In this document: positions 18,203-27,491 of the stretch, one piece after another
Numbering within the stretch: the stretch's first letter is position 1
Layout: each line of letters starts with the position of its first letter
NCBI RefSeq assembly: GCF_007997135.1
Contig: NZ_VORU01000013.1
Location: 17,249-81,248 of the forward strand
Direction of reading: 5' to 3'
DNA: 64,000 bases
Origin: Aequorivita lipolytica
Lineage (GTDB): Bacteria; Bacteroidota; Bacteroidia; Flavobacteriales; Flavobacteriaceae
The notes under the pieces: model-generated
What the model was told of the DNA's origin: nothing
The model's input: the letters and a program-made list of their open reading frames with translations, nothing else
The model's database searches: none
Translations under genes and position numbers: made by a program

Positions 18203-18251
18203 TTCTTTTATTTTTTTCTGTGTTGCAAAATTACGACGCGCTAGGGTATAA

Positions 18252-18286
18252 AAAAAAGGTGTTGCTTAGTTAAACAACACCTTTTA
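18252..18286 (-). terminator. rpmH terminator
   Basis: AAAAGGTGTTG (18254-18264) pairs perfectly with CAACACCTTTT (18275-18285). On the minus strand it is followed by a T run, between rpmH and carB. Confidence 0.85.
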
Positions 18287-18303
18287 TATATTACTTATCA
18301 ACA

Positions 18304-18465
18304 TTATTTTTTGTGACGGGCTTCAGAAGATACAGATAGTCTTTTTCTGCCTTTCGCTCTACGGGCAGCTAATACCTTTCTTCCGTTTACAGAAGCCATA
18401 CGCTCTCTAAAACCGTGTTTGTTTCTTCTCTTTCTTTTTGATGGCTGAAATGTTCTTTTGCTCAT
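18304..18465 (-). CDS. rpmH: Ribosomal protein bL34
   Basis: 53 residues, found by reading the minus strand; start ATG at 18465, stop TAA at 18306-18304. The protein begins [20 protein letters not shown] and continues [20 protein letters not shown], the full bL34 signature. It is a small basic protein of the large ribosomal subunit. It has its own promoter at 18534-18564 and a strong terminator before carB, so it is transcribed alone. dnaA or rnpA, its neighbours in many bacteria, are not here, as is usual in Flavobacteriaceae. Confidence 0.97.
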   Translation of the reverse strand: MSKRTFQPSKRKRRNKHGFRERMASVNGRKVLAARRAKGRKRLSVSSEARHKK

Positions 18466-18533
18466 TATAGTATGCTTTAACTTCTGTAATATCCTTTTTT
18501 AAAACCTTTGGGTACTACCTCAAAAGTCGGGTG

Positions 18534-18564
18534 CAAAAATACAACAAGTTTTTACTTAGGCAAA
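18534..18564 (-). promoter_or_regulatory. rpmH promoter (Bacteroidota type)
   Basis: On the minus strand TTTG (18564-18561), a spacer of exactly 19 bases, then TATTTTTG (18541-18534). This is a perfect match to the TTTG/TAnnTTTG promoter of this phylum, about 70 bases before the rpmH ATG. Confidence 0.8.
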
Positions 18565-18742
18565 CCTTTTTTGAAAAAAATGCAAACGAAATTCATCTAT
18601 TAAAAATGGAGTTGCAAATATCTTTACATTGCTAATAAGAAAACAACTTTTTCAATAAAAAAAATGTGTGGTTCAGAAGAGAACAAAACCTTCCAAAAAG
18701 AATTTAGTTTTTATACCTTTGCAACCATTTTAAAGATGACTC

Positions 18743-19309
18743 ATGTTCAATAAAAATATAAAATTAGTTTTGGTTGCGTTAGTAATTGGCTTAGCTGTTT
18801 GGCAATTTACTGAGACAAATATTGGTAACGGCATTATGCTGATTTTGCTTTCTTTGATTTTCGTTTTTCTTTATTTTAAAAATGAAATCATTCTACTGGC
18901 ATTTCTGCGCCTTCGTAAACAGGATTTTCCGGGCGCAAAAAAATGGCTAGATAAAATTAAAAATCCGAGTGCTGCATTAGTACCCAAACAAGAAGGCTAT
19001 TATAACTATCTGAACGGACTTATGATTTCGCAAACCAACATGGTTGAAGCAGAAAAATATTTTAGAAAAGCCGAAAAGTTAGGGTTAAATATGTCTGCAG
19101 ATATGGCGATGACAAAACTAAATCTCGCTGGCATTGCGATGACAAAAAACCGAAAGCGCGAGGCAGAACAACTTATGATCGAAGCAAAAAAACTCGACAA
19201 ACAAAATATGCTGGACGATCAAATAAAAATGATGAAACAGCAGATGAAAAAAATGGGACAGCCACGTCAACAATTTGGACGCAGCGGTCGCGGAGGAAGA
19301 AGATTTTAA
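18743..19309 (+). CDS. Membrane protein with TPR-like repeats
   Basis: 188 residues. Two membrane helices cover about residues 7-22 and 27-44, then a cytoplasmic or periplasmic helical region with TPR-like repeats (YYNYLNGLMISQTNMVEAEKYFRKAEKLGL and a following pair). The tail is basic and glycine-rich (QFGRSGRGGRRF), suggesting RNA or membrane contact. Function unknown. A TACCTTTG element at 18714-18721 is a plausible promoter -7 box; the gene stands alone. Confidence 0.75.
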   Translation: MFNKNIKLVLVALVIGLAVWQFTETNIGNGIMLILLSLIFVFLYFKNEIILLAFLRLRKQDFPGAKKWLDKIKNPSAALVPKQEGYYNYLNGLMISQTNMVEAEKYFRKAEKLGLNMSADMAMTKLNLAGIAMTKNRKREAEQLMIEAKKLDKQNMLDDQIKMMKQQMKKMGQPRQQFGRSGRGGRRF

Positions 19310-19428
19310 TTTACTTCTTTAATAGTCTTTTTCTTACTGTATTACGCATGAACGATTTTAATTACTTTTAATCGAATAGCTCACTGTAAATCAGCCAAGT
19401 AAGTTATATTTGCTCAAAGCTCTTGCTT

Positions 19429-20130
19429 ATGGGTAGAAAACTACTTTACCTTTCTTTTTTAATTTCCTTCTTCGCACAATCACAGATTGAGCAAGGCACT
19501 TCTTTCTCTGAGGCGATTGGAAAAAACATAAAGAAATACACGAAAAATTCGCAAAAAGCATACGTAGAGCAGGATTATGAGCGCGCAGAGTTTCTATTTG
19601 ATTCGCTCATAAACAATGTTGTAAACGGCAGTTACTTGGACAACTTTAAAGTACGGAAACGTTCTGGAAGAAAAATTGAGCTCTACAAGTTTGATAAACC
19701 TATTTTCCTAATGACTTATGCTTCGTGGTGTACGCCAGGTGTGGGAGAAATTCCCGCGTTGAATGAAATTGCAGAAAAACATTATAAAGACATCGATTTT
19801 GTAATACTTTTTTGGGACTCCAAAAAAAACGTACGTGAATCAACTCGCGACTATTCCAGTAAAATTAACATTATTTACGTTGATGAAAAGGAAAACAAAA
19901 ACGACCATATAGTTGAGATAATGAAGCATAGTCTAGGTTTTCCCACTTCCTTTTTTATTGACGAAAACAAACGGATTGTTGATGTTAGGAGAGGCGTATT
20001 GCACCCCTACAATGAAAAGTATGAAATTTCATTTGAGCTTAATTACAATTCTTTTTTAAACGGAATATCACTTCTAAAAAGCTTTAGTGATGAAGATAAA
20101 GAACACTTGGCATCAAAACGAAACCCGTAA
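19429..20130 (+). CDS. TlpA-like thioredoxin-fold protein lacking the second active-site Cys
   Basis: 233 residues from ATG 19429 (a TTG two codons earlier is possible). A short signal peptide ends near FFAQSQ. The thioredoxin fold is seen at KPIFLMTYASWCTPGVGEIPALNEI, then DFVILFWDSK, and the cis-Pro region LGFPTSFFIDENKRI. The usual WCxxC is WCTPG: Cys101 is kept but the resolving Cys is Gly104. It could still react through one thiol (as a reductase for mixed disulfides, or in binding) but not as a normal dithiol oxidoreductase. Envelope location likely. Confidence 0.82.
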   Translation: MGRKLLYLSFLISFFAQSQIEQGTSFSEAIGKNIKKYTKNSQKAYVEQDYERAEFLFDSLINNVVNGSYLDNFKVRKRSGRKIELYKFDKPIFLMTYASWCTPGVGEIPALNEIAEKHYKDIDFVILFWDSKKNVRESTRDYSSKINIIYVDEKENKNDHIVEIMKHSLGFPTSFFIDENKRIVDVRRGVLHPYNEKYEISFELNYNSFLNGISLLKSFSDEDKEHLASKRNP

Positions 20131-20173
20131 AGATTAAATGTTCCTCCGGGCCTCAATATTATCATCTAAATTC

Positions 20174-21094
20174 TTACTTATAATAACCCTTCTCTGGAAT
20201 TTCAATAAAATATTCCTTTCCCGAAGCATTTTTTAAATACGTATCCCGGAGCCAAGGATTATGAATCTTTAGTATCTTATAATTGATTTCATATTGTTTT
20301 ACCCACTCTGACCAGTCCTCAATTGGTGAATCTACTTTTACTTTGAAAGTAGGGATGTTTGTGTACAAATCTTTCTCTCTAAAATTGAAACCATATTTTT
20401 CGGGATTACTCATTATTTCTTTCAGCGCCAAAATTCTGAAAACATATCGACTCGTTTCACTATTTAGCAACAAATCGTAATAACTGGTTTCCTTTTGGCG
20501 GTTTATCTGTTTGTTCATTCCACCCACTCCCGCGTTATAGGAGGCTGCAGCCATAGTCCAGCTTCCAAACTTCTCTTTTGATTTTTTCAAATACTCCGCT
20601 GCGACCATCGTTGCTTTCTCAAGGTTGTAGCGCTCGTCCACATAATCATTTATTTCTAGGCCATATTCTAATCCGGTGCCTTTCATAAAATGCCAAATAC
20701 CAGAGGCTCCTGCAGGTGAGCTTGTATATTCCAGCCCACTTTCAGCCACTGCTAAATATTTAAAATCATCCGGCAGGCCGTGCTTTTTTAATAATGGCTC
20801 TATTATCGGGAAGTATTTGTTGGCTCGTTTAAGAATTAGCAGACCATTGGACTGCCAATAGGTATTCACCAAAAGCTCCCGATCCATTCGCTCTCTAATA
20901 TCTGGGTTATTCAGTGGAACCGATTCCCCTGCAAAGTCCATTTTTTCTGGCAATGGTAATGCGTAAACATTATAATCATTAACTAATTTTTTTTCTAGAT
21001 TTGCATCCGTTGGGGCATCCTGTACAGCGTTAATGCTAATAGCGCTTACGGCTAAAATTGCAACACCCAATCCTATTTTTCCTATCATATTCAT
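20174..21094 (-). CDS. Lytic transglycosylase, SLT domain
   Basis: 306 residues. An N-terminal hydrophobic segment (residues 3-24) acts as signal or anchor. The SLT domain begins at about 105 with LPDDFKYLAVAESGLEYTSSPAG, which holds the catalytic Glu (AVAESG), followed by GASGIWHFMKGTG and AAASYNAGVGGMNK, the conserved family 1 motifs. It cleaves peptidoglycan glycan strands to 1,6-anhydro products during wall remodelling. No LysM domain is present, unlike MltD. It stands alone between two unrelated genes. Confidence 0.92.
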   Translation of the reverse strand: MNMIGKIGLGVAILAVSAISINAVQDAPTDANLEKKLVNDYNVYALPLPEKMDFAGESVPLNNPDIRERMDRELLVNTYWQSNGLLILKRANKYFPIIEPLLKKHGLPDDFKYLAVAESGLEYTSSPAGASGIWHFMKGTGLEYGLEINDYVDERYNLEKATMVAAEYLKKSKEKFGSWTMAAASYNAGVGGMNKQINRQKETSYYDLLLNSETSRYVFRILALKEIMSNPEKYGFNFREKDLYTNIPTFKVKVDSPIEDWSEWVKQYEINYKILKIHNPWLRDTYLKNASGKEYFIEIPEKGYYK

Positions 21095-21153
21095 AATCTC
21101 ATATTTTTAATAAAGATACTTATTTCAAATACTCTTAAATAAAAAAGCACAAA

Positions 21154-21813
21154 CTATTCTTCAAAAATTTCTAAAAGCCTTTGGGAGATTTCACGCCCTT
21201 TGTTTAGAATCATAATATGTGTGCCGCCCTTGATAACTTGACAATTTTCTATATTCTTAATAGGAAAGACAATATCCTTTTCGCCATGAAGGTGAACTAC
21301 ATTTGCTACTTTTTCCTTACGATCCCAAGTAATCATTTTTTCAAGCGCCCAATCCAAATATTGCTTGTCCCTAACGTGAAGGTATTCCTGATAGAGCGAT
21401 AATCGTTTTTTGCTCTTTGGTCCAATGGAGTATTTTGTTAAATCGTCGGTGCTCAACACCAAGCTTGTTGGGATAAGTTTGTAGGCCTTTGTTAAACTAG
21501 CAAGTTTTATACGCCGCGGGAGCTCATCTTTTGTTTTTACACTAGATATGATTATTAATTTTTTCAATTTTAAGATATCATTCATTTCCTGAACCACAAC
21601 TCCCCCAAAAGAAACACCAACTAAAATTGAGTTCTTTTCTTTTACATTCGCTGCCATTCTCTGGGCATATGCGTGCAAACTTTCGCCTTTTTCAGGAATT
21701 AGCCATTCAAGAATATGTATTTCATAATTATCTGGAAATTTAATATTCCTAAAAATTTCACCCCCGGCGGCCAAGCCTGGAACAAAATAAATGTGTGTTT
21801 TATCAGAATTCAT
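21154..21813 (-). CDS. Alpha/beta hydrolase
   Basis: 219 residues, a compact alpha/beta hydrolase. The oxyanion stretch is IYFVPGLAAGGEIF, the nucleophile elbow is VGVSFGG (Ser in GVSFG), and the late His is in IKGGTHIMIL, with the Asp probably in HGEKDIVFP. There is no signal peptide, so it is cytoplasmic. Substrate unknown; it could be an esterase or thioesterase. A TATCTTTG element at 21877-21870 may be its promoter. Confidence 0.8.
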   Translation of the reverse strand: MNSDKTHIYFVPGLAAGGEIFRNIKFPDNYEIHILEWLIPEKGESLHAYAQRMAANVKEKNSILVGVSFGGVVVQEMNDILKLKKLIIISSVKTKDELPRRIKLASLTKAYKLIPTSLVLSTDDLTKYSIGPKSKKRLSLYQEYLHVRDKQYLDWALEKMITWDRKEKVANVVHLHGEKDIVFPIKNIENCQVIKGGTHIMILNKGREISQRLLEIFEE

Positions 21814-22061
21814 AAGTCTTTTGTGAAGAAAATGGAATAGACGAAAGATTATTCGTAAATTTACGGGTACAAAGATAAAATTATACTATAGTTTCCTTAA
21901 AAACTGAAAATTCTACCAATAATTTACTTTGAAACCAAACCAGACATTTTATAGTGCCGTATATAAAGTAAGAGTTTTATACAAAAAACTATTTATTTTA
22001 AAGCAACGCACACTTTTACTAAAAATGAAATGTGCTGAACAAATTTTTAAAACAACTCCCA

Positions 22062-22361
22062 ATGATTGAAGATGTAGAAATTACAGATAACGAATTTTTA
22101 AGACAGTTCGAACTTGAAATTGGCGATAACATGGCGCGTATAGAGTACGCCCTACAGGATCGCAAAATTTTTCTTACCAAATATGAAATGCCCGAAGACC
22201 TCGAAGAGCAAGGCTTTAGGGAAATATTTATCAAAGCGGTTTTTGAAGAAGTAAAAAACCGCGGTATCAGCTTGGTGCCTACTAGTCCCGAAATTGCTGG
22301 TTTTATGCGGAAAAACCGTAGAAAGTATAAAGATTTATTGCCCGTTGGTATAAATATTTAG
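22062..22361 (+). CDS. GNAT-like N-acetyltransferase domain protein (YjdJ type)
   Basis: 99 residues from ATG 22062; a GTG at 22032 would add ten residues and is less likely. ELEIGDNMARIEYALQDRKIFLTKYEMPEDLEEQGF and FIKAVFEEVKNRGISLVPTSPEIAGFMRKN match the short YjdJ/GNAT fold, which has an acetyl-CoA loop shorter than in full GNAT enzymes. The stop overlaps the end of the convergent mtaB by four bases. Substrate unknown. Confidence 0.75.
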   Translation: MIEDVEITDNEFLRQFELEIGDNMARIEYALQDRKIFLTKYEMPEDLEEQGFREIFIKAVFEEVKNRGISLVPTSPEIAGFMRKNRRKYKDLLPVGINI

Positions 22362-23689
22362 GCCAATGCAGTTTCGGTTACTTTAAACCGAACCAAACCA
22401 TCCTCATCAATTTCAGTAAGTGTAATTTCCTGTAAGGTATTTACCAATTCAGGATTCCACGGAGTTTTCACTTTTACATAATTTTCCGTAAACCCATGAA
22501 TGTAACCTTCTTTATTTTCACCCTCAAAAAGAACCGTGCGGGTGGTTCCTAATTGGCTCTCGTAAAAAAACCTTCTCTTTTTTGCAGAAAGACCTCGTAG
22601 CATTTTACTGCGTTTACTTCGCACTTTCTTAGGCACAACATCCTCCATTTCCGCAGCAGCTGTATTGTCCCTTTCGGAATAGGTGAAAACGTGCAGATAT
22701 GAAATGTCAAGTTCATTTAAAAATTGATAGGTTTCCAAAAAGCGCTCATCTGTTTCGCCGGGAAAACCAACGATTACATCAACGCCAATACAGGCGTGTG
22801 GCATTACTTCACGAATCTTTGCAACACGTTCCGTATAAAGCTCACGCATATAGCGGCGACGCATTAATTTTAAAATCTCATTGCTTCCACTCTGCAGCGG
22901 AATATGGAAATGCGGCACGAATGTTCTTGATTTTGATACAAAGTCAATGGTTTCGTTTTTCAAAAGGTTGGGTTCAATGGAAGAAATACGAAGCCGTTCA
23001 ATACCCGCTACTTCATCCAAAGCTTTTACCAATTCCAGAAAAGTGTGCTCGTGTTTTTTATTCCCGAATTCACCTTTTCCGTAATCTCCAATATTTACTC
23101 CTGTTAACACGATTTCCTTAATTCCCTGTTGCGAAATTTCCGAGGCATTTTTCAAAACATTACCCAAAGTATCGCTTCGTGAAATGCCGCGTGCTAGCGG
23201 AATGGTGCAATACGTACACTTATAGTCGCATCCGTCCTGAACTTTTAAAAAAGCGCGGGTTCGGTCACCAACGGAATACGAACCTACATAGAAATTGGCT
23301 TCCTCAATTTCACAGGAATGCACTTCTCCCAAATCATTTTTAGAAAGATCATTTAAATAATCTGTAATCTTAAATTTTTCTGTTGCCCCCAAAACTAAGT
23401 CTACACCATCAACATCCGCCAACTCGTGCGGCTTTAGCTGAGCATAACATCCTACTGCCGCAACAAAAGCATTAGGATTTCCCTTCTGCGCTTGCTTTAC
23501 AATAGTTTTAAAGCGCTTGTCTGCATTATCGGTAACGCTGCAAGTGTTTATCACATAAATGTCAGCTTTTTCAGAAAAATCGACACGCTGAAAACCTTCA
23601 CCTTCAAAATTTCTGGCTATAGTAGAAGTTTCACTAAAGTTAAGTTTACAACCGAGTGTGTAAAAAGCGACTTTTTTTGGTGCGTTCAT
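22358..23689 (-). CDS. mtaB: tRNA t6A37 methylthiotransferase
   Basis: 443 residues from ATG 23689; a TTG ten codons upstream is rejected. The N-terminal UPF0004 domain has TLGCKLNFSE and INTCSVTDNADK with its iron-sulfur cysteines; the radical SAM domain has the CxxxCxxC cluster at KVQDGCDYKCTYCTIPLARG; and a TRAM domain closes the protein. It adds a methylthio group to t6A37 of tRNAs that read ANN codons. A TATTTTTG box at 23724-23717 suggests its own promoter. Confidence 0.94.
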   Translation of the reverse strand: MNAPKKVAFYTLGCKLNFSETSTIARNFEGEGFQRVDFSEKADIYVINTCSVTDNADKRFKTIVKQAQKGNPNAFVAAVGCYAQLKPHELADVDGVDLVLGATEKFKITDYLNDLSKNDLGEVHSCEIEEANFYVGSYSVGDRTRAFLKVQDGCDYKCTYCTIPLARGISRSDTLGNVLKNASEISQQGIKEIVLTGVNIGDYGKGEFGNKKHEHTFLELVKALDEVAGIERLRISSIEPNLLKNETIDFVSKSRTFVPHFHIPLQSGSNEILKLMRRRYMRELYTERVAKIREVMPHACIGVDVIVGFPGETDERFLETYQFLNELDISYLHVFTYSERDNTAAAEMEDVVPKKVRSKRSKMLRGLSAKKRRFFYESQLGTTRTVLFEGENKEGYIHGFTENYVKVKTPWNPELVNTLQEITLTEIDEDGLVRFKVTETALA

Positions 23690-23806
23690 TATTGTATTTT
23701 TGGCATTTAACAAGTGCAAAAATACAAACTAATAACTACGAAAGCACGAACTATTTGTTTTAGAACTTTTGATATTTCCATACATTATGGAAACAATAAA
23801 GCCATA

Positions 23807-23823
23807 TATTCGTGAATTCGTGG
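23807..23823. repeat. Dispersed repeat TATTCGTGAATTCGTGG
   Basis: An intact copy of the motif also found inverted at 279-295 and degenerate at 2752-2770, lying 13 bases before the oligopeptide-binding protein start. Confidence 0.6.
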
Positions 23824-23835
23824 TAAAAAATCTCA

Positions 23836-25455
23836 ATGCTTAGAACTACTTTAATTTTAATATTTATTGTATCTCTTTTTTCATGCCAAAAAAGCGCAGA
23901 AACAGATCGCGAACACCTTGTTTTCCGTTATAACGAACACGGAAACATTCCAACCCTCGACCCAGCTTTTGCTCGTAATCCGCAAGCCATTTGGCCAGAT
24001 AACCAACTTTATAATGGTTTGGTGCAATTGGACGATTCTCTAAATATTAAGCCCGATATTGCAAAAAACTGGGTTATAGATGATTCTACAAACACCTACA
24101 CATTTAACCTTCGAAACGACGTTTACTTTCATCAAAATATAGCCTTTGCACAAGATGCGCTTCACACTCCCACGCGTTATACACGAAAGGTTGTTGCCCA
24201 AGATTTTGTTTATAGTTTCAATCGTTTAACGGATGAAAAAGTTGCTTCTTCTGGTAGCTGGGTCATGAACTATGTAGAAAGCTACAAAGCTGTAAACGAC
24301 AGCACTTTGGCCATTCAGCTAAAACAACCATTTCCTGCATTTTTGGGATTACTTTCTATGCGTTACTGCTCGGTTGTTCCAATAGAAGCGGTGGAATTTT
24401 ATGGTAACGAATTCCGAAGAAACCCAGTGGGTACTGGACCATTTCAGTTCAAAATGTGGGAAGAAAACGTAAAACTTGTTTTCAGAAAAAACCCGCTTTA
24501 CTTCGAAAGAGATAAAAATGGAAACAAACTCCCCTATTTGGAGGCCGTTGCCATAACATTTCTGCCAGACAAACAAAGTGAATTTTTGGAATTCTCTCAG
24601 GGAAAACTCGACTTTATTTCGGGTTTGGATGGCAGCTACAAAGATGAATTATTAAGCACCCACGGAAAATTGCAGCCGAAGTATGATGATTTGGCATATA
24701 TGATTACGGGGCCTTATTTGAACACGGAATATCTCGGGTTTTTCCTGGGAGCCAATACACCCGAAATAAAAAGCAAAACCTTGCGACAAGCAATTAATTA
24801 TGGTTTTGACCGCGTAAAAATGGTAACCTACCTCCGCAACGGAATGGGCATTCCCGCCATTCACGGCTTTATACCGAAAGGATTGCCTGGTTATGATGAA
24901 ATAGATGGTTATACTTATCAACCCGAAAAAGCCAAGCACTTAATTGAACAATACAAAACAGAAACCGGCGATTCAAAACCTGAAATAACAATTGGAACAA
25001 ACAGCCAGTACTTGGACTTATGTGAATACGTTCAGCGCGAACTTGAAAAATTGGGTATTGCTGTAACCATAGATGTAATGCCCCCTTCCACACTACGACA
25101 AATGAAAAGTAGCGGTGAATTAGATATTTTTCGCGCCAGCTGGATTGCAGATTATCCCGATGCCGAAAATTATCTTTCGCTTTTTTATAGTCCTAATTTT
25201 GCACCAAACGGCCCCAATTATATGCACTTTAAAAACCAGACTTTTGATAGTCTTTATGCGAAATCGCTTTCCGTTTCAGATATTGATAAACGTAAATTAC
25301 TTTATACCAAAATGGATTCCATCATTATTGAGGAAGCTCCAGTAGTGCCTTTGTTTTATGATATGGCAGTGCGCTTTGTAAATAAAAAAGTTTCTGGGCT
25401 GGGTATTAATCCACAGAATTTTTTGATCTTGAAAAAAGTCAAAAAAGAAAAATAA
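23836..25455 (+). CDS. Oligopeptide/dipeptide ABC transporter substrate-binding lipoprotein
   Basis: 539 residues, the normal size of SBP family 5. A lipobox ends at Cys17 (VSLFSC). The family signature is seen in GNIPTLDPAFARNPQAIWPDNQLYNGLVQ and later PDIAKNWVIDDSTNTYTFNLR, DFVYSFNRLTD, NPVGTGPFQFKMWEE and LRQAINYGFDR. It binds peptides or similar solutes outside the inner membrane. No permease or ATPase genes are adjacent, so the rest of the transporter lies elsewhere. The next gene, a small membrane protein, follows after 23 bases. Confidence 0.92.
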   Translation: MLRTTLILIFIVSLFSCQKSAETDREHLVFRYNEHGNIPTLDPAFARNPQAIWPDNQLYNGLVQLDDSLNIKPDIAKNWVIDDSTNTYTFNLRNDVYFHQNIAFAQDALHTPTRYTRKVVAQDFVYSFNRLTDEKVASSGSWVMNYVESYKAVNDSTLAIQLKQPFPAFLGLLSMRYCSVVPIEAVEFYGNEFRRNPVGTGPFQFKMWEENVKLVFRKNPLYFERDKNGNKLPYLEAVAITFLPDKQSEFLEFSQGKLDFISGLDGSYKDELLSTHGKLQPKYDDLAYMITGPYLNTEYLGFFLGANTPEIKSKTLRQAINYGFDRVKMVTYLRNGMGIPAIHGFIPKGLPGYDEIDGYTYQPEKAKHLIEQYKTETGDSKPEITIGTNSQYLDLCEYVQRELEKLGIAVTIDVMPPSTLRQMKSSGELDIFRASWIADYPDAENYLSLFYSPNFAPNGPNYMHFKNQTFDSLYAKSLSVSDIDKRKLLYTKMDSIIIEEAPVVPLFYDMAVRFVNKKVSGLGINPQNFLILKKVKKEK

Positions 25456-25478
25456 ACAAACTAATTTAATAGAACAAT

Positions 25479-25760
25479 ATGGGATTTGGCGGCTCGGCTG
25501 CGGCAATGGTTCAATCAATTCGCAACAATGCGAAGCAACTTGCCAAACGAAATAGTTATTTTGAAAAAGATGTTCCTTCGAAATATGGAACATCCACAAA
25601 AATTGTTGACTATAAAAGAATGTCTCCCGCACAATTCGTGGCTTTCAAACAAAAATTGAAAGAAAACGAATTACGGCGCCAAAAACACTTAGCTATTGTT
25701 TTCGGAAGCGTAATGTTTGTAATTATTGGAGTATTGATTTACTTTTTATTTTATAATTAA
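25479..25760 (+). CDS. Small conserved single-span membrane protein
   Basis: 93 residues. A charged N-terminal two thirds (MVQSIRNNAKQLAKRNSYFE, then IVDYKRMSPAQFVAFKQKLKE) is followed by one membrane helix at residues 69-90 and almost no tail, so it is probably a tail-anchored protein facing the cytoplasm. I recognise it as conserved in Flavobacteriaceae but know no function. Its stop overlaps the end of the convergent GlmU-like gene by four bases. Confidence 0.75.
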   Translation: MGFGGSAAAMVQSIRNNAKQLAKRNSYFEKDVPSKYGTSTKIVDYKRMSPAQFVAFKQKLKENELRRQKHLAIVFGSVMFVIIGVLIYFLFYN

Positions 25761-26932
25761 GTTTTCCGCCACTTCGCTGTTTCTTCAAAAACGTGCTCCA
25801 ATATCTTGGCGTCCATTTCTGAAAATTCAATATTTCTTCGGCCCATTACCACTTTGGCAACTTCAAAAGCTTTGTCGGTTTTATAGGTTGTGAAACCTCC
25901 GCTTCCCCCCCAACTAAAACTCGGAATAAAATTGCGAGGAAATCCACTTCCAAAGATATTCGCACTCACGCCCACAACTGTTCCTGTATTGAACATAGTG
26001 TTTATGCCGCACTTGCTGTGATCGCCAATCATCAAACCGCAAAATTGTAAGCCTGTTCGGGCAAAACCTTCAGTTTCGTAATCCCATAGACGCACTTCGG
26101 CGTAGTTATTTTTTAAATTGGAATTGTTGGTGTCAGCACCCAAATTACACCATTCCCCAACAACTGAATTCCCTAAAAAACCATCGTGACCTTTGTTTGA
26201 GTACCCAAAGATTACAGAGTTATTAACCTCTCCCCCAACTTTACTCTGTGGGCCAATAGTGGTGTTTGAATAAATTTTGGTGCCCATCTTTAAGGTAGAA
26301 TTTTCGCAAAGCGCGAAAGGACCGCGTACCATAGAACCCTCCATAATTTCAGCATCTTTACCTATATAAATAGGTCCTTCGGAAGCATTTAGCGTGCAAA
26401 ATTCAACCGTTGCCCCTTCTTCAATAAAAATATTCTCGGGTTTTTTTGTCCAAATCCCTTTTGGAATTGGCTGTGAATCTCTGCCTTTTGTAATCATTTC
26501 AAAATCGCGGATTATCGCTTCACCGTTTTTTGAAAAGATATCCCAGCTGTATTCAATTCGTAAGACATCTTTGTGCTCATATTGAATAATATCGAAGGTT
26601 TCAAAATCTACTTCCTGTCCTTCTTTGGTATAAAAAGCAATAGGTTCATCATCAAAAAAAATAGCTTGATTTTCTTCCAACCCTTTAATTATGTTTACTA
26701 AATTTTCCGATGGAAGAAAGGACGCGTTTATTAAAATATTCTTCTCCAATTCCAAGAAAGGATATTTTTCGGAAAGGTAATCTTCAGTGACGCTCGTGGT
26801 TGTGAACCCTAAAAAAAATTCCCACTTTTCGCGAATGGTCAAAATACCCACACGAATGTCTGCCACTGGCCGAGTAAACGTAAATGGCAAAAGCTGGTTA
26901 CGGACGTTGCCGTCGAAGAGAATGTAATTCAT
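25757..26932 (-). CDS. GlmU-like sugar-nucleotidyltransferase family protein
   Basis: 391 residues from the ATG at 26932; an upstream extension through the rpmE terminator is rejected. It opens with MNYILFDGNVRNQLLPFTFT RPVADIRVG, the typical start of the Bacteroidota GlmU-related family. From about 215 there is a left-handed beta-helix of hexapeptide repeats (GPIYIGKDAEIMEGSMVRGP, KIYSNTTIGPQSKVGGEVNN). It probably makes or modifies an activated sugar for cell-wall or surface polysaccharide; whether it replaces GlmU is not known from this sequence. Confidence 0.87.
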   Translation of the reverse strand: MNYILFDGNVRNQLLPFTFTRPVADIRVGILTIREKWEFFLGFTTTSVTEDYLSEKYPFLELEKNILINASFLPSENLVNIIKGLEENQAIFFDDEPIAFYTKEGQEVDFETFDIIQYEHKDVLRIEYSWDIFSKNGEAIIRDFEMITKGRDSQPIPKGIWTKKPENIFIEEGATVEFCTLNASEGPIYIGKDAEIMEGSMVRGPFALCENSTLKMGTKIYSNTTIGPQSKVGGEVNNSVIFGYSNKGHDGFLGNSVVGEWCNLGADTNNSNLKNNYAEVRLWDYETEGFARTGLQFCGLMIGDHSKCGINTMFNTGTVVGVSANIFGSGFPRNFIPSFSWGGSGGFTTYKTDKAFEVAKVVMGRRNIEFSEMDAKILEHVFEETAKWRKT

Positions 26933-26966
26933 TGTTTTTACATCTAGATTTAATTTCAAAGCTAAC

Positions 26967-27000
26967 AAAAAAAGCCCTCGATTTCTCGAAGGCTTTTGTA
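26967..27000 (-). terminator. rpmE2 terminator
   Basis: On the minus strand AAAAGCCTTCGAG pairs with CTCGAGGGCTTTT (one bulge) around a short AAAT loop and is followed by T-rich sequence, 21 bases after the rpmE2 stop. Confidence 0.8.
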
Positions 27001-27020
27001 TGTTTTCACAAAAAAGAAGA

Positions 27021-27302
27021 TTATTCTTCTGTTTTAGCTTCTTTAGCTGCTGGTTTTTTAAACTTGTCGTATTTGTTTTTGAATTTGTCAATACGTCCAG
27101 CAGTATCGATAAGTTTTGCTTTTCCAGTATAGAAAGGGTGCGAAGTACGTGAAATCTCCATCTTTACCAAAGGATACTCAACACCATCTACCTCGATAGT
27201 TTCTTTTGTATCTGCAGTTGATTTAGTAAGGAATACATCTTCATTGCTCATATCCTTAAAAGCAACTAATCTAAAATTTTCTGGGTGGATACCTTTTCTC
27301 AT
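27021..27302 (-). CDS. rpmE2: Ribosomal protein bL31, type B
   Basis: 93 residues from the ATG at 27302. [20 protein letters not shown] and [20 protein letters not shown] match the zinc-free (type B) form of bL31, which lacks the CxxC cysteines of type A. It is part of the large ribosomal subunit. A lysine-rich tail ends the protein. It has its own promoter (27360-27390) and terminator. Confidence 0.95.
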   Translation of the reverse strand: MRKGIHPENFRLVAFKDMSNEDVFLTKSTADTKETIEVDGVEYPLVKMEISRTSHPFYTGKAKLIDTAGRIDKFKNKYDKFKKPAAKEAKTEE

Positions 27303-27359
27303 GATTGTAATAATTTGTATTAAAAAAAATTCATTCCCGACCTTTCGGAATTGAGTTTG

Positions 27360-27390
27360 CAAATTTAAGTATTAATTGGAAATTAGCAAC
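27360..27390 (-). promoter_or_regulatory. rpmE2 promoter (Bacteroidota type)
   Basis: On the minus strand GTTG (27390-27387), 19 bases, then TAAATTTG (27367-27360), a good match to the phylum's promoter, 58 bases before the ATG. Confidence 0.7.
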
Positions 27391-27491
27391 AATATTTTAC
27401 TCTTTTTTAATTCATCGCTAAATCACTGGCAAATGTAACGTTTTGCTATCTTTGTTTACTAACAGACCAAACCAAAAAAATCAACTTTAAA

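Noticed and set aside
26933..27091. Longer N-terminus for the GlmU-like protein
   Set aside because: The extra 53 codons run through the rpmE2 terminator and the end of rpmE2; the conserved start is at 26932.
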